Shown here: one piece after another, positions 33,820-41,662 of the stretch | Layout: each line of letters begins with the position of its first letter | How positions within the stretch are numbered: the stretch's first letter is position 1 | Source of the DNA: CAYWMP01 sp964459445 | GTDB lineage: Bacteria > Desulfobacterota > DSM-4660 > Desulfatiglandales > HGW-15 | NCBI GenBank assembly: GCA_964459445.1 | Contig: CAYWMP010000026.1 | Location: forward strand, 1 to 43,825 | Direction of reading: 5' to 3' | DNA: 43,825 nucleotides | The notes under the pieces: model-generated | Databases searched by the model: none | The model's input: only the letters and a program-made list of their open reading frames with translations | What the model was told of the DNA's origin: nothing | Position numbers and translations under genes: made by a program

Positions 33820-34665
33820 ATGAATAAACAAAGCATCACACCCGATGAGATAAAAATTCTATCCCAGTATGTTTACAAGATATCCGGAATTTCAATCGAT
33901 GATAGCAAAGCTTACCTTCTTGAGACCAGGCTTGGCATATTCCTTGATGAAACCGGAAGCAAATCCTTTGAGGAATTGGTCCGGAAAGCACAATTGGAAT
34001 CAGGGAAAGCCCTTGAAAGGAAGATAATCGACGCCATCACAACCAATGAGACCCTTTTCTTCCGAGATAATTCACCCTTTGAGCTTCTTCGGCACAAAAT
34101 CCTTCCCGAGCTTATAGATAAACGTACAGCAAACGGAACACTATCCTTGAAAGCGCCATTACGCCTTTGGAGTGCTGCAGCCTCAACAGGACAGGAAATC
34201 TACAGCATTGCCATTGTGATCAAAGAAACGATACCGGACCTCAACAAATTCAATCTGGAAATGCTTGGCACGGACATTTCGGACGCTGCCATCGCTCAAG
34301 CAAGCTATGGACAATACAACAAATTTGAAATCGAACGGGGACTTCCCAAAAATGATCTTCAAAAATACTTTGTCCCCAATGGCAATAGTTGGAAGATAAA
34401 GGAAGATATCAGAGCCATGGTTGATTTTAAGAAACTGAATCTCATGGAACCCTTCAAAAATCTGGGCAAGTTCGATGTCATTTTTTGCCGGAACGTGGCC
34501 ATATACTTTAACCTGGAAGATCGGAAAAGGTTATTTTCCCGCATTGCAGAGGTCCTTGAACCGGACGGGTATTTGATCGTTGGGTCAACCGAATCCCTGA
34601 CCGGCATCTGTCCATTTCTCAATCCGAAACGACATTTGAAGGGAGTTTTTTATGAACTTCAGTGA
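33820..34665 (+). CDS. cheR: chemoreceptor methyltransferase CheR
   Basis: A 281-aa SAM-dependent enzyme that methylates receptor glutamates. TTNETLFFRD at the N-terminal/catalytic border and FDVIFCRNVAIYF are typical. The SAM-binding loop reads WSAAASTGQEIYSIAI, where most CheR proteins have SAGCSTGEEPYS; the Cys is replaced by Ala and the first Glu by Gln, which is a mild oddity. The ATG at 33820 has no strong ribosome-binding site. It follows cheB by 104 nt. Confidence 0.94.
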   Translation: MNKQSITPDEIKILSQYVYKISGISIDDSKAYLLETRLGIFLDETGSKSFEELVRKAQLESGKALERKIIDAITTNETLFFRDNSPFELLRHKILPELIDKRTANGTLSLKAPLRLWSAAASTGQEIYSIAIVIKETIPDLNKFNLEMLGTDISDAAIAQASYGQYNKFEIERGLPKNDLQKYFVPNGNSWKIKEDIRAMVDFKKLNLMEPFKNLGKFDVIFCRNVAIYFNLEDRKRLFSRIAEVLEPDGYLIVGSTESLTGICPFLNPKRHLKGVFYELQ

Positions 34666-34785
34666 TCTATAGTGTCACGATTATGCGGAGTTTTTCAAAC
34701 AAAAGGGAATAGTTTAAAAAATAGGATCAGGGACGGCATCCGATTTGCATCAAATGAATTCGGGAATGAGAAAGCAGGGAAACCT

Positions 34786-35361
34786 ATGATGAACAAACTC
34801 AAGATTTTGATCGTAGAAGACAACGCAGCTACTCGCAACCTTCTGGAGGTGAGGGTCAAAAAAGATGGGTATGACGTCGAAACCAGCGAGAACGGAGAAA
34901 AGGCGGTGAAACGCATATCCGAAGTCTTTTACGATGTGATAATTACCGACATGCTCATGCCCGGAAAGATCGACGGCATGGGGGTTCTTGAGGCGGCCAA
35001 GGCAGAGCAGGGTCAATCAGAGGTCATCGTCATTACGTCCTATGCCTCGGTTGACAAAGCAGTGGAAGCCATGAAAAAAGGGGCGAATGACTATCTTGAA
35101 AAGCCTGTTAATTTTGACGAGCTCTCCTTGAGGCTGGCAAAGATCGGCACGCTTCGAGCCTTGGCCAGAGAGACCTCCGATCTTCGTGAGGCGATGAGTG
35201 TTACGGAAAAAAATGCATCCAAAACAATTCAGGATTTAGAAATCCTGGTTTCGCGACACAAAGAGGTAAATGACCAGACTCAGCGCATACTCGAGGATGA
35301 TCAGCTCGATGTCTATGATCGAATCGATGAGGCCTTGAGATCGCTTTCCTCCCTCCAATAG
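34786..35361 (+). CDS. response regulator receiver with C-terminal coiled coil
   Basis: A 191-aa protein. Residues 1-~120 are a receiver of the NtrC-type subgroup (LIVEDNAATR, acceptor Asp in ITDMLMPGKIDG, Thr/Ser in VITSYAS, GANDYLEKPVNFDEL). The rest is a helical, likely coiled-coil segment (ETSDLREAMSVTEKNA ... EILVSRHKEVNDQTQRIL) with no DNA-binding or AAA domain. I chose ATG 34786 (CAGGGA five nt upstream) because the receiver starts there; the frame is open for 38 more codons upstream without homology-like content. In the chemosensory operon it may act as an extra CheY-like output or an organiser. Confidence 0.87.
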   Translation: MMNKLKILIVEDNAATRNLLEVRVKKDGYDVETSENGEKAVKRISEVFYDVIITDMLMPGKIDGMGVLEAAKAEQGQSEVIVITSYASVDKAVEAMKKGANDYLEKPVNFDELSLRLAKIGTLRALARETSDLREAMSVTEKNASKTIQDLEILVSRHKEVNDQTQRILEDDQLDVYDRIDEALRSLSSLQ

Positions 35362-35538
35362 CCCGATAAAATAGACCTGGTCAGCATTTCCTCTCCCTAA
35401 CAAACAGCCAGTTTTCTTCCCTTGATTCCCAAATGAAAATTGATCAGATGGTGCTGCCAAATAGATGTTCACGATCGTTCGCTTTGAGGTTTTCTATTAT
35501 TGAAATGGACAATGCCCGGTTCATGACTGACACAGAAA

Positions 35539-35554
35539 AGGCATACAATTTGCA
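35539..35554 (+). promoter_or_regulatory. candidate sigma-54 promoter for the M23 peptidase gene
   Basis: AGGCATACAATTTGCA has GG and GC at correct spacing and a full TTTGCA -12 box; the leading T is A. The start codon is 74 nt downstream. A small open frame (35433-35621) overlaps this site and is therefore probably not a gene. Confidence 0.42.
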
Positions 35555-35627
35555 TAATTATGCCAAGGCCTACAAAAAAAAGTTAAAAAAGTTGCTGAGG
35601 GCCTTAATTGTCTCTCCATAGGGATAA

Positions 35628-36566
35628 ATGCAAAAGATGAAGTCAGGTAAAACTCAAGTGATTCTGGTATCCGATAACGGATTCCGAAAAATGCGGACTT
35701 TTTCGGTTCGCCTGTCTTTTTTGAGGGTACTGCTTGCATTGCTTTTGATTTGCGTCTGTGCGATTCCGTTGCTGGAGTCAAGTATTCTAATCCTAACGGA
35801 TAGGATTTCAGAACTTGATAAAGGGAAAATGGGACTGCATCAGCAGATTGCGAACCTCAAATATCTGGAAAGGACGCTGAATCAGATCGAGGAAAAGGAA
35901 GGGAGGCTGAAGAGCTATTTTGGCGTTGATAAGTACAGAACCCTTGAACAGATGATAGGAATCGGCGGTTACTCTCCAATTGATTTTTCCAAAGTCCATC
36001 CCACTGAGGCCTTTGAGGAGGGTGGATTACATAATCATCCCAACGACGTGGATGAAAGGTATCAGAATCAGAATCTGCCGGAAAAGCTCGAAGTTCTTAC
36101 GAAAAATATAGAGACACTCAACAAGCTGATGTTGGATCAGCAAGAGTCCTGGTCAGACACCCCAAGTATTGTTCCGGTGGAAATCAAAAGGCCAAAAATA
36201 TCCTCAGCTTTCGGATGGCGGAAAAATCCTTTTACTAATCGGCGGGAATTCCACGCAGGGATTGATATTATCGGTCCTAAGGGAACCAAAATCATCGCGC
36301 CGGCCCGCGGTGTCGTTCTGAGAACGGGGTATGATCAATGGTTAGGGCACTATTTAGTACTGAAACACAACGAGCAGGTAAAGACCATTTACGGCCATCT
36401 TAAGATGGTATCGGCTAAAAAGGGTGAATCGGTCCAGCGAGGGGAACTATTGGGAATTATGGGGAACAGTGGGCTGTCGACAAGCCGGCATCTCCACTAT
36501 GTCGTCCTGGTGAAGGGACGGGTCGTCAATCCCATGCAATTCATAGTGGACGCGAGGGGGTCATGA
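35628..36566 (+). CDS. M23-family (LytM-type) murein endopeptidase, membrane-anchored
   Basis: A 312-aa cell-wall hydrolase. The basic N-terminus is followed by a hydrophobic helix (~25-46, LRVLLALLLICVCAIPLL) that should anchor it in the inner membrane with the rest in the periplasm. A coiled coil (~50-90) comes next. The C-terminal domain has SAFGWRKNPFTNRREFHAGID (zinc His and Asp) and HLHYVV (HxH), so the catalytic zinc site is complete. Homologues cut peptide cross-links in peptidoglycan and serve division, shape or flagellar/pilus passage. It lies inside the chemosensory cluster and is coupled by a 4-nt overlap to the next gene. Confidence 0.92.
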   Translation: MQKMKSGKTQVILVSDNGFRKMRTFSVRLSFLRVLLALLLICVCAIPLLESSILILTDRISELDKGKMGLHQQIANLKYLERTLNQIEEKEGRLKSYFGVDKYRTLEQMIGIGGYSPIDFSKVHPTEAFEEGGLHNHPNDVDERYQNQNLPEKLEVLTKNIETLNKLMLDQQESWSDTPSIVPVEIKRPKISSAFGWRKNPFTNRREFHAGIDIIGPKGTKIIAPARGVVLRTGYDQWLGHYLVLKHNEQVKTIYGHLKMVSAKKGESVQRGELLGIMGNSGLSTSRHLHYVVLVKGRVVNPMQFIVDARGS

Positions 36567-37246
36567 AACATTTCATGGGAAAATGGATGATCGTCCTATT
36601 GATATCAGGCTTTGTTACGCTCAACCCGGGGATCAAAGGCAGTTGTGTCGCCTTGTATCCCCTTGACCAAGAAACCGTGTTCTCTCTCTATCACAGACTA
36701 AGCGGGGACTATATTGACGATCAAGACCTTGAAGAGTTGGCCAGATTGTTGGGGCGCCCTCTTTTTACTGCTTTCAAACCTACGGAGATGTTTACAAAAG
36801 CCGGCCTGAACGGGCTTAGAGCGAAATTTGAACGGCAAATCAAAAAATTTGGGAAGGATTCGATCTTCACATGGGAAATCGACACGATTACAGGGCCGGA
36901 GCAACCCCTTAGAATAGGAACAACGGGCATTTTAGGCCATGGACAAATGCCCCAAGCGACCCCTCTCATCAGGGCTGAGATTTCAAAGGCCGGCCTTAAA
37001 TCCATTCGCAATATTATGAAAGGCATAAACTCGGAATTTAAGTCGGCGACCCCGATCAAGCTCATCCTTTATCTCATTCCCCGGCGAGCTCACCTCGACC
37101 TTGATCAACGGAGTGTCGCTTTAGAAGATATCTTTTTGCCTTTGCGCCGGGTTGTATTTCATCCCATAAAAATGGAGATAGAAATCAAAGGAAATAGGAC
37201 AAGGGAACCGCTCGTCTATTCAATTGCCCAGCCGCCAAATACTTAG
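36563..37246 (+). CDS. exported hypothetical protein coupled to the M23 peptidase
   Basis: A 227-aa protein I do not recognise. It starts with a signal peptide (MKHFMGKWMIVLLISGFVTL, cleavage likely near residue 30). The mature part is mixed alpha/beta with a SLYHRLSGDYIDDQDLEEL segment, a conserved-looking SIFTWEIDTITGPE and a beta-rich end (LILYLIPRRA, VVFHPIKMEIEI). The ATGA overlap with the peptidase gene means the two are made together. It could be a periplasmic partner or regulator of the peptidase. No catalytic motif is visible. Confidence 0.82.
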   Translation: MKHFMGKWMIVLLISGFVTLNPGIKGSCVALYPLDQETVFSLYHRLSGDYIDDQDLEELARLLGRPLFTAFKPTEMFTKAGLNGLRAKFERQIKKFGKDSIFTWEIDTITGPEQPLRIGTTGILGHGQMPQATPLIRAEISKAGLKSIRNIMKGINSEFKSATPIKLILYLIPRRAHLDLDQRSVALEDIFLPLRRVVFHPIKMEIEIKGNRTREPLVYSIAQPPNT

Positions 37247-37385
37247 GAGAGAGGGCATTAAGGGTCGATGTCAAAATGATGGCGTTGATTGTTTTGTGAC
37301 ATAATAGCGGATGCAATGGCCCCATTTATTTTAGAAAAGATATTGATATTGTAAGGGATTTAGGTCACATGCCCAATGCCTGAAC

Positions 37386-37400
37386 TGGTACGCATTTTGC
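37386..37400 (+). promoter_or_regulatory. sigma-54 promoter upstream of the CheZ-like gene
   Basis: TGGTACGCATTTTGC fits the -24/-12 consensus (TGGCACG, four bases, TTGC) with one change (C to T at the fourth base). The expected transcript start is near 37412, 84 nt before the chosen ATG at 37496. Confidence 0.65.
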
Positions 37401-37495
37401 TTAAACCAATTGATATAAGTTGACGTAAATCATGTCCCCGATCCGAGGCAGAATCTTTGACGTCGGGGCATTGGCTACAGGGGAGAAGAATCTAT

Positions 37496-38914
37496 ATGAA
37501 CAGCGTTATTATGGGCAACTTGGACGGCGACTTGAAAAGAATCGCCTTCAGTACGGAAGACGTAGAGCTGGTTGTCAGCCGATACAAAGCAAACATCGTG
37601 TCCTCCACCGATCATTCGGGTCTGCTCCTGGAATTGGATAACCAAGTCTTTACTGTTGAGGAACATTCAGATGTAAATGACATCAAATCCTACTTCATCG
37701 TCTTGAAGTCTGGGACAGCCTATAATGTGACCGACTATAAGATTCTCTTCAAATCAAAATCCTTGCCCAGTGGACTTCTTTCGGCAAAAGATGCAGCAGG
37801 CCGTGAATATCTGTGTAGACGCCATGGTTATAATGGAAATCTCGAACTTCAAAGTGAAGACTTGTCGGTTGAGGAACTGGACGAAAAAATAAGATCCGGC
37901 GGCGTGTCGGCAGATGAAATCAAAGAACTCGAGGAAATGGTTGACAGGCTGAAAAATGGCGAATTTTATGAAGCACTTAGTAAAGAATTCTCCGGCAAGA
38001 TAAGGGACATTGCACAAGAGCTGATCGATTTTAGACAGGATCTTCAAAAAAAACTTGAACCGGGGATCGTAGAAATTGCAGCAAAAGACATCCCGGAGGC
38101 GAGTAATCAGCTTGAGGCCATCAATGAAACCCTGGAAAAAAGCACAATGAAAATCATGGACATCAACGAGGAGCAACAGGACATAGCAAACTCCCAACTT
38201 GATAATCTACAGGCGTTTATCTCCGGAAAGGTTGATAGTCAGGCTTCATCTGGATTCTGGGAAAAGGCAAAAGGCCACCTGGAAGAGATCAAATCGCAGC
38301 TATCCGATATCCCGCCGGAGGCAAAGGAGCTTGCACAGTTCATGATCCCGAGCATTGAAAAAGCCTCCGGACTGATCTCCTGCAAGGAGGAACCGAAGAA
38401 GATTGAAGGGGTTTTGAGAGAATCCCTTGCGACGATTAACGACTTGGTTAACGATTTCGGAAAGGAAGCTGAAAGCATTTCCAAACTCAGTGGGTTGGCG
38501 GATTCCCTTAGCCAGTTGCTCGGAAATCCTCTGGAAGGAGAAGATGAAACCCCTGAGCCAAAAGGAAACGGTCATGATTTGAATGCCGCCCTGGAGATCA
38601 TAAGGGAGCAAGGGGAAATCATGAGAACGCTTAGTAGTTTATCTACGAGCATGGCAGAGCCCCTTTGCTTCCAAGATTTGGTGGGACAGCGTATCCAGAA
38701 GATTGTCAGCCTTGTGAAAACCATGGAGGCACGCATCGAAGATCTGGTCATCTCCTTTGGGATCAAGATCCGGAAGCACAAAGAAGATCCCAATATGAGC
38801 TTTGAGGATCTGGGGAAAGAGGTCGAGGAATTCAAGTGTGAGTTGAAGGGACCGTCAAGGGAAGGAGAAGGACTCGATCAGTCGGAGATCGACGACATTC
38901 TTGCATCATTATAA
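37496..38914 (+). CDS. cheZ: long CheZ-type CheY-P phosphatase
   Basis: A 472-aa protein whose ends match CheZ. The key block is CFQDLVGQRIQKI with Asp394 and Gln398 at the same spacing as E. coli Asp143/Gln147, the residues that dephosphorylate CheY-P. An earlier helix with DIPEASNQLEAINETLEKS matches the first half of the CheZ bundle. The C-terminal SEIDDILASL resembles the CheY-binding tail of CheZ. CheZ is normally ~210 aa. Here an N-terminal ~120-aa domain of unknown kind and a ~170-aa insert between the two bundle halves are added. cheY follows 67 nt later. The ATG at 37496 has GGGAGAAG upstream, which is preferred over 37457. Confidence 0.85.
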   Translation: MNSVIMGNLDGDLKRIAFSTEDVELVVSRYKANIVSSTDHSGLLLELDNQVFTVEEHSDVNDIKSYFIVLKSGTAYNVTDYKILFKSKSLPSGLLSAKDAAGREYLCRRHGYNGNLELQSEDLSVEELDEKIRSGGVSADEIKELEEMVDRLKNGEFYEALSKEFSGKIRDIAQELIDFRQDLQKKLEPGIVEIAAKDIPEASNQLEAINETLEKSTMKIMDINEEQQDIANSQLDNLQAFISGKVDSQASSGFWEKAKGHLEEIKSQLSDIPPEAKELAQFMIPSIEKASGLISCKEEPKKIEGVLRESLATINDLVNDFGKEAESISKLSGLADSLSQLLGNPLEGEDETPEPKGNGHDLNAALEIIREQGEIMRTLSSLSTSMAEPLCFQDLVGQRIQKIVSLVKTMEARIEDLVISFGIKIRKHKEDPNMSFEDLGKEVEEFKCELKGPSREGEGLDQSEIDDILASL

Positions 38915-38981
38915 ACAGAAAAAATCTACGATAGATGGGATTTCAAAAAACCGAGATGAAAAATTAAGGAGGTAAGCAGAG

Positions 38982-39362
38982 ATGGCCATGGATACATCGT
39001 TAAAAGTCTTGGTGGTTGACGATTTCGCCACAATGAGAAGAATTGTAAAGGGTGTCCTCAAACAGTTGGGATTCAACGACGTTGTAGAGGCGAATGACGG
39101 CAAGCTGGCGCTGGATGAACTTAAGAAAGATAGTTACGGATTGATTGTCTGCGATTGGAATATGCCCAACATGACTGGTTTAGAGTTGCTCCAGGTCGTG
39201 AGAAAAGACGCCGAACTCAAGGACATACCCTTTGTTATGGTCACAGCCGAAGGACAGAAAGAGAATGTGGTGGAGGCCGTAAAAGCAGGTGTAAGCAACT
39301 ACATCATCAAACCCTTTACACCGGAAGCTTTCAGCGAGAAACTGGCAAAGGTCTTCAGTTAG
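38982..39362 (+). CDS. cheY: chemotaxis response regulator CheY
   Basis: A 126-aa stand-alone receiver close to canonical CheY. It has the acidic pair VVDDFATMRR, acceptor Asp in VCDWNMPNMTG, Thr in MVTAEGQKENV, Tyr in SNYIIKPF and the conserved Lys. These match motor-type CheY, which binds FliM in the flagellar switch. AAGGAGGT lies upstream of the ATG. Immediately upstream is the CheZ-type phosphatase, its expected antagonist. It is the most likely output of the CheA encoded at 25397. Confidence 0.95.
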   Translation: MAMDTSLKVLVVDDFATMRRIVKGVLKQLGFNDVVEANDGKLALDELKKDSYGLIVCDWNMPNMTGLELLQVVRKDAELKDIPFVMVTAEGQKENVVEAVKAGVSNYIIKPFTPEAFSEKLAKVFS

Positions 39363-39582
39363 GTTGCAAAAAAGGCCCTTTTTGGATTCGCCATGGGTCG
39401 ATTCCAGCGGCAAGAATAATTTTTGTGAGACCCCCATGGAGAGGCACCATCAAGTATGTTGTTTCGAAAGTCTTATTAACAATTTTATTTTTATGCCATT
39501 TTCGACCTGTCGAGAGCCGCCCCTCGGCCGTGATCTCGGTACTAAAGGTTAGGGCCAAGAAAGGCACAGAATGTTCCTACTA

Positions 39583-39612
39583 AATTCCAATATTCAGATT
39601 CCAAATTCCAAG
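39583..39612. repeat. ATTCCAA-type short-period array
   Basis: Units AATTCCA, ATATTCA, GATTCCA, AATTCCA follow each other with a 7-8 nt period. This is another member of the intergenic arrays seen at 6256, 10925, 14792 and 15728. Confidence 0.6.
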
Positions 39613-40068
39613 CAATGTGCTAATCGCAATTTTCAATATTAAAAACAAAAACACCCCCCGAATTACAATATGTTATTTTTTGGGCAAAGCTTATGAGAAG
39701 GGGCACCAGCGATCTCTCCTATAATAGGATACCTTTACAAAACGCTCTATTTTATCCTCCTTCGCGAAAGCCCCGATTCCCATCGTGGGATGATCTGCGA
39801 AGAGGGTACCCTTCGAAACTCCGTCAGGAGCGTAGTGGGATATGCTTCGGTGTCGGGGCGGCCTTTTGGGTCAAATTTTTCCTTTTGATGGGCATTTGAT
39901 TCCCCCATGGGCTGTATCCCCCAAAAGCAATGCGAACCATTAAAATAATAAAAATACACTTCTTTTAAGCAATATTTCTAAATATCTGAAATTATAACAA
40001 AAATAGTGCAATCGGTTAGATCGATCGACCTTAGGATTAAAGGAAATTCGGGTCAATTTGAAGCGGAT

Positions 40069-40084
40069 TGGCAATTCTTTTGCA
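40069..40084 (+). promoter_or_regulatory. sigma-54 promoter upstream of the 158-aa unknown protein
   Basis: TGGCAATTCTTTTGCA has a full TGGCA -24 box, a full TTGCA -12 box and exact spacing. The start codon at 40132 is 48 nt downstream, with AGGAG before it. Confidence 0.7.
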
Positions 40085-40131
40085 GTATAGAGGGTTGTGA
40101 AGAAAATGGCTTTTCCGGAAAGGAGTAAAAT

Positions 40132-40608
40132 ATGAAAGTTCATGAAGGCCAGGGCCCTGTTTTGCCCCAGGCCCAAAAAGACGTAAAGAAGAAAGGCGCA
40201 GGAGAAGGCGATTTTCAAAAGATCATGCAAGAGGCCTCGCTCCAGACCGAGGCAAAAGAAGGAAAAGCACTTCACGGTATCAAACAACCACCTCCATCCG
40301 GCATCCAGTTTATCAAGGGTGCGGAGGAAATTCAGGAAACGCCAAAGGAATTGGAGCGAAAACTGGTGATTGATGAGCTGCAACAAACCCTAGATCTTGT
40401 AGACTTCTACGCTGCCAAGTTGGCAGATTCTTCTCTACCTGCTTCCGGGATGAATCCTTTGATAGACCATCTAGAGGACAGGCTGTCCAATCTCCGGAGC
40501 ATGGAAACAAACACTGAACTGCCCGAGCCCTTGAAACCGGTCATATCTGATATGCTCGTAACGATCGGGACTGAGATCGCAAAGTTCAGAAGAGGAGACT
40601 ATGCTTAA
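40132..40608 (+). CDS. hypothetical cytosolic protein, sigma-54-preceded, possibly flagellar
   Basis: A 158-aa protein of unknown family. The first ~70 residues are basic, disordered-looking and rich in Gln/Lys. The C-terminal half is helical (ELERKLVIDELQQTLDLVDFYAAKLAD, then PLIDHLEDRLSNLRSM, then PVISDMLVTIGTEIAKF) and could be a helical bundle or chaperone-like. AGGAG precedes the ATG. A strong -24/-12 promoter lies 48 nt upstream and an intrinsic terminator 77 nt downstream, so it is a single-gene transcript. Sigma-54 control and the location after cheY hint at a flagellar or motility role, but this is inference. Confidence 0.78.
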   Translation: MKVHEGQGPVLPQAQKDVKKKGAGEGDFQKIMQEASLQTEAKEGKALHGIKQPPPSGIQFIKGAEEIQETPKELERKLVIDELQQTLDLVDFYAAKLADSSLPASGMNPLIDHLEDRLSNLRSMETNTELPEPLKPVISDMLVTIGTEIAKFRRGDYA

Positions 40609-40915
40609 GAAGTGACCAAAGCAAACCAAAGCGTTAAAGTTCACGAGGTCTTGTAGCTTATTCATATCTGCAAACCTTAATTTGACACCCCACCCGATGG
40701 TCCATCGGGCTGGGGTGTTTGTTTTACAGCTCCCACCGTTTCTGAATTCATGTCTCAAAAGTTTAGTTGAATTACACTACATGGTATAGAGAGGGATGGG
40801 ATAAGGGAGGGAGGCCGTAGGGAAAAAACTTCAGATTAACTCGACCTGTTGCTACCCGTAAGGAGAAGCAGGCCGGAGGTGAAGCGTCCCCGGTAGTCTG
40901 GAATTAATGATGGAA
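40609..40915. other. 307-nt intergenic region with the terminator and no other gene
   Basis: It begins with imperfect (A)CCAAAG/TTAAAG units resembling the CTAAAGTG array at 10925, then the terminator at 40685. A GC-rich patch (40845-40900) has a partial CCTG/CAGG stem but no tRNA features (no TTCRA arm). Nothing else is supported. Confidence 0.4.
40685..40727 (+). terminator. strong intrinsic terminator
   Basis: ACACCCCA (40685-40692) and CCCGATGG (40693-40700) pair with CCATCGGG (40702-40709) and TGGGGTGT (40711-40718), leaving a single bulged C. A T-rich tail (TTGTTTT) follows. It ends the transcript of the 158-aa gene; in the opposite direction it is less T-rich. Confidence 0.92.
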
Positions 40916-41662
40916 TCAATTACGAGTGGGAATAGTGAGGACAATATCGGATTGAGGAGGATCGATTCGGTTAGACACGGTCACGCCCAGTGATTTCAGT
41001 CCAACCAGGGCGAGGGCCATACCGACGTTCGGTTTGTCGAATCTCAAGGTTTCGGTGGTGGCATCATCATAGCTTAAAAGTTCAATAAATTCGCTGGAGA
41101 GGGGGCTGCCTTTTGCACTCATGACGATTTTTGTGCCTGTCTGATCGGAATGGATGCTCAGGGCCAGGGTTCTAATTTTCTCTCTTTCCAATTCATCGAC
41201 GAGCCCATGAATAAACCAACTAAGAAAGGGGATGATTCCTTCCGGTAACCGCGCAAGGGATGGGAGGTTGTCCGCCATTTGGAGATCTTTTTCGACATTG
41301 TGCTTGAAATAGAGATTGGCGTTTAGAAAAGATATCTCCTGTTCAATAAATTCCTTAAGATCAGGGCCGCCGTGGGAAGCGTTTTCGAGTTCCCCCCTTG
41401 TGGATGTCAAGCGAATGAGGTTGTTGATGCGTTCAAATTCTCCTTCCATTCTTTTTATTCTGCCGTGCATTTTTTTTATGAATTCATCTTCGATATCACC
41501 ATGGTCCAGCAGTGAATGATTCAGCATTTCCATGTCAATGCCCAGGTTTTGGAGAGGCCCGTTGAGGTTATGAACGAGTCCGTTCATCAGTCTTCCAACC
41601 GAGGCCAGGCTGTATGTCTTGATCAAATCATTCAAAAAAATCTCAACCAGCCTGTTTTTCAT
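40916..41662 (-). CDS. histidine-kinase-like protein with degenerate ATPase domain
   Basis: A 248-aa cytosolic protein. Near the N-terminus is a HisKA-like helix with LASVGRLMNGLVHNLNGPLQ; His31 is the candidate phospho-site. The second half has the outline of a GHKL domain, but the N box (WFIHGLVDELER) lacks the conserved Asn, the G1 box is missing, and only GMALALVGLKSLGV recalls the G2 box. It probably does not bind ATP and could be a ChpT-like phosphotransferase or a dimerisation scaffold. I chose the ATG at 41662 since upstream in-frame sequence lies inside the PilZ gene; the remaining overlap is 20 nt, so translation is coupled. Confidence 0.8.
   Translation of the reverse strand: MKNRLVEIFLNDLIKTYSLASVGRLMNGLVHNLNGPLQNLGIDMEMLNHSLLDHGDIEDEFIKKMHGRIKRMEGEFERINNLIRLTSTRGELENASHGGPDLKEFIEQEISFLNANLYFKHNVEKDLQMADNLPSLARLPEGIIPFLSWFIHGLVDELEREKIRTLALSIHSDQTGTKIVMSAKGSPLSSEFIELLSYDDATTETLRFDKPNVGMALALVGLKSLGVTVSNRIDPPQSDIVLTIPTRN

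Larger units (their letters stand above)
39363..40131. other. 769-nt gene-free region after cheY
   Basis: No open frame here has a ribosome-binding site or protein-like composition. Visible content: a short A/T-rich hairpin just after the cheY stop (AAAAAG/CTTTTT, 39368-39382), an ATTCCAA-type repeat array (39583-39612), several AT-rich stretches, and a -24/-12 promoter (40069-40084) for the next gene. I compared the GC-rich part (39760-39870) with the c-di-GMP-I riboswitch pattern and it does not fit. Confidence 0.45.

Noticed and set aside
34672..34785. 38-codon N-terminal extension of the receiver/coiled-coil protein
   Set aside because: The receiver fold begins at the ATG at 34786, which has a ribosome-binding site; the extension shows no conserved pattern.
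35433..35621. 62-codon open frame before the M23 peptidase
   Set aside because: No ribosome-binding site, unconvincing composition, and it covers the candidate sigma-54 promoter at 35539.
39760..39870. GC-rich segment considered as a c-di-GMP (GEMM) riboswitch
   Set aside because: The conserved GEMM core and the receptor helix pair are not present, and it is over 200 nt from the next start codon.
40841..40905. Structured-looking GC-rich patch considered as a tRNA or small RNA
   Set aside because: No T-arm consensus, no clover-leaf pairing and only a partial stem; not enough to call.
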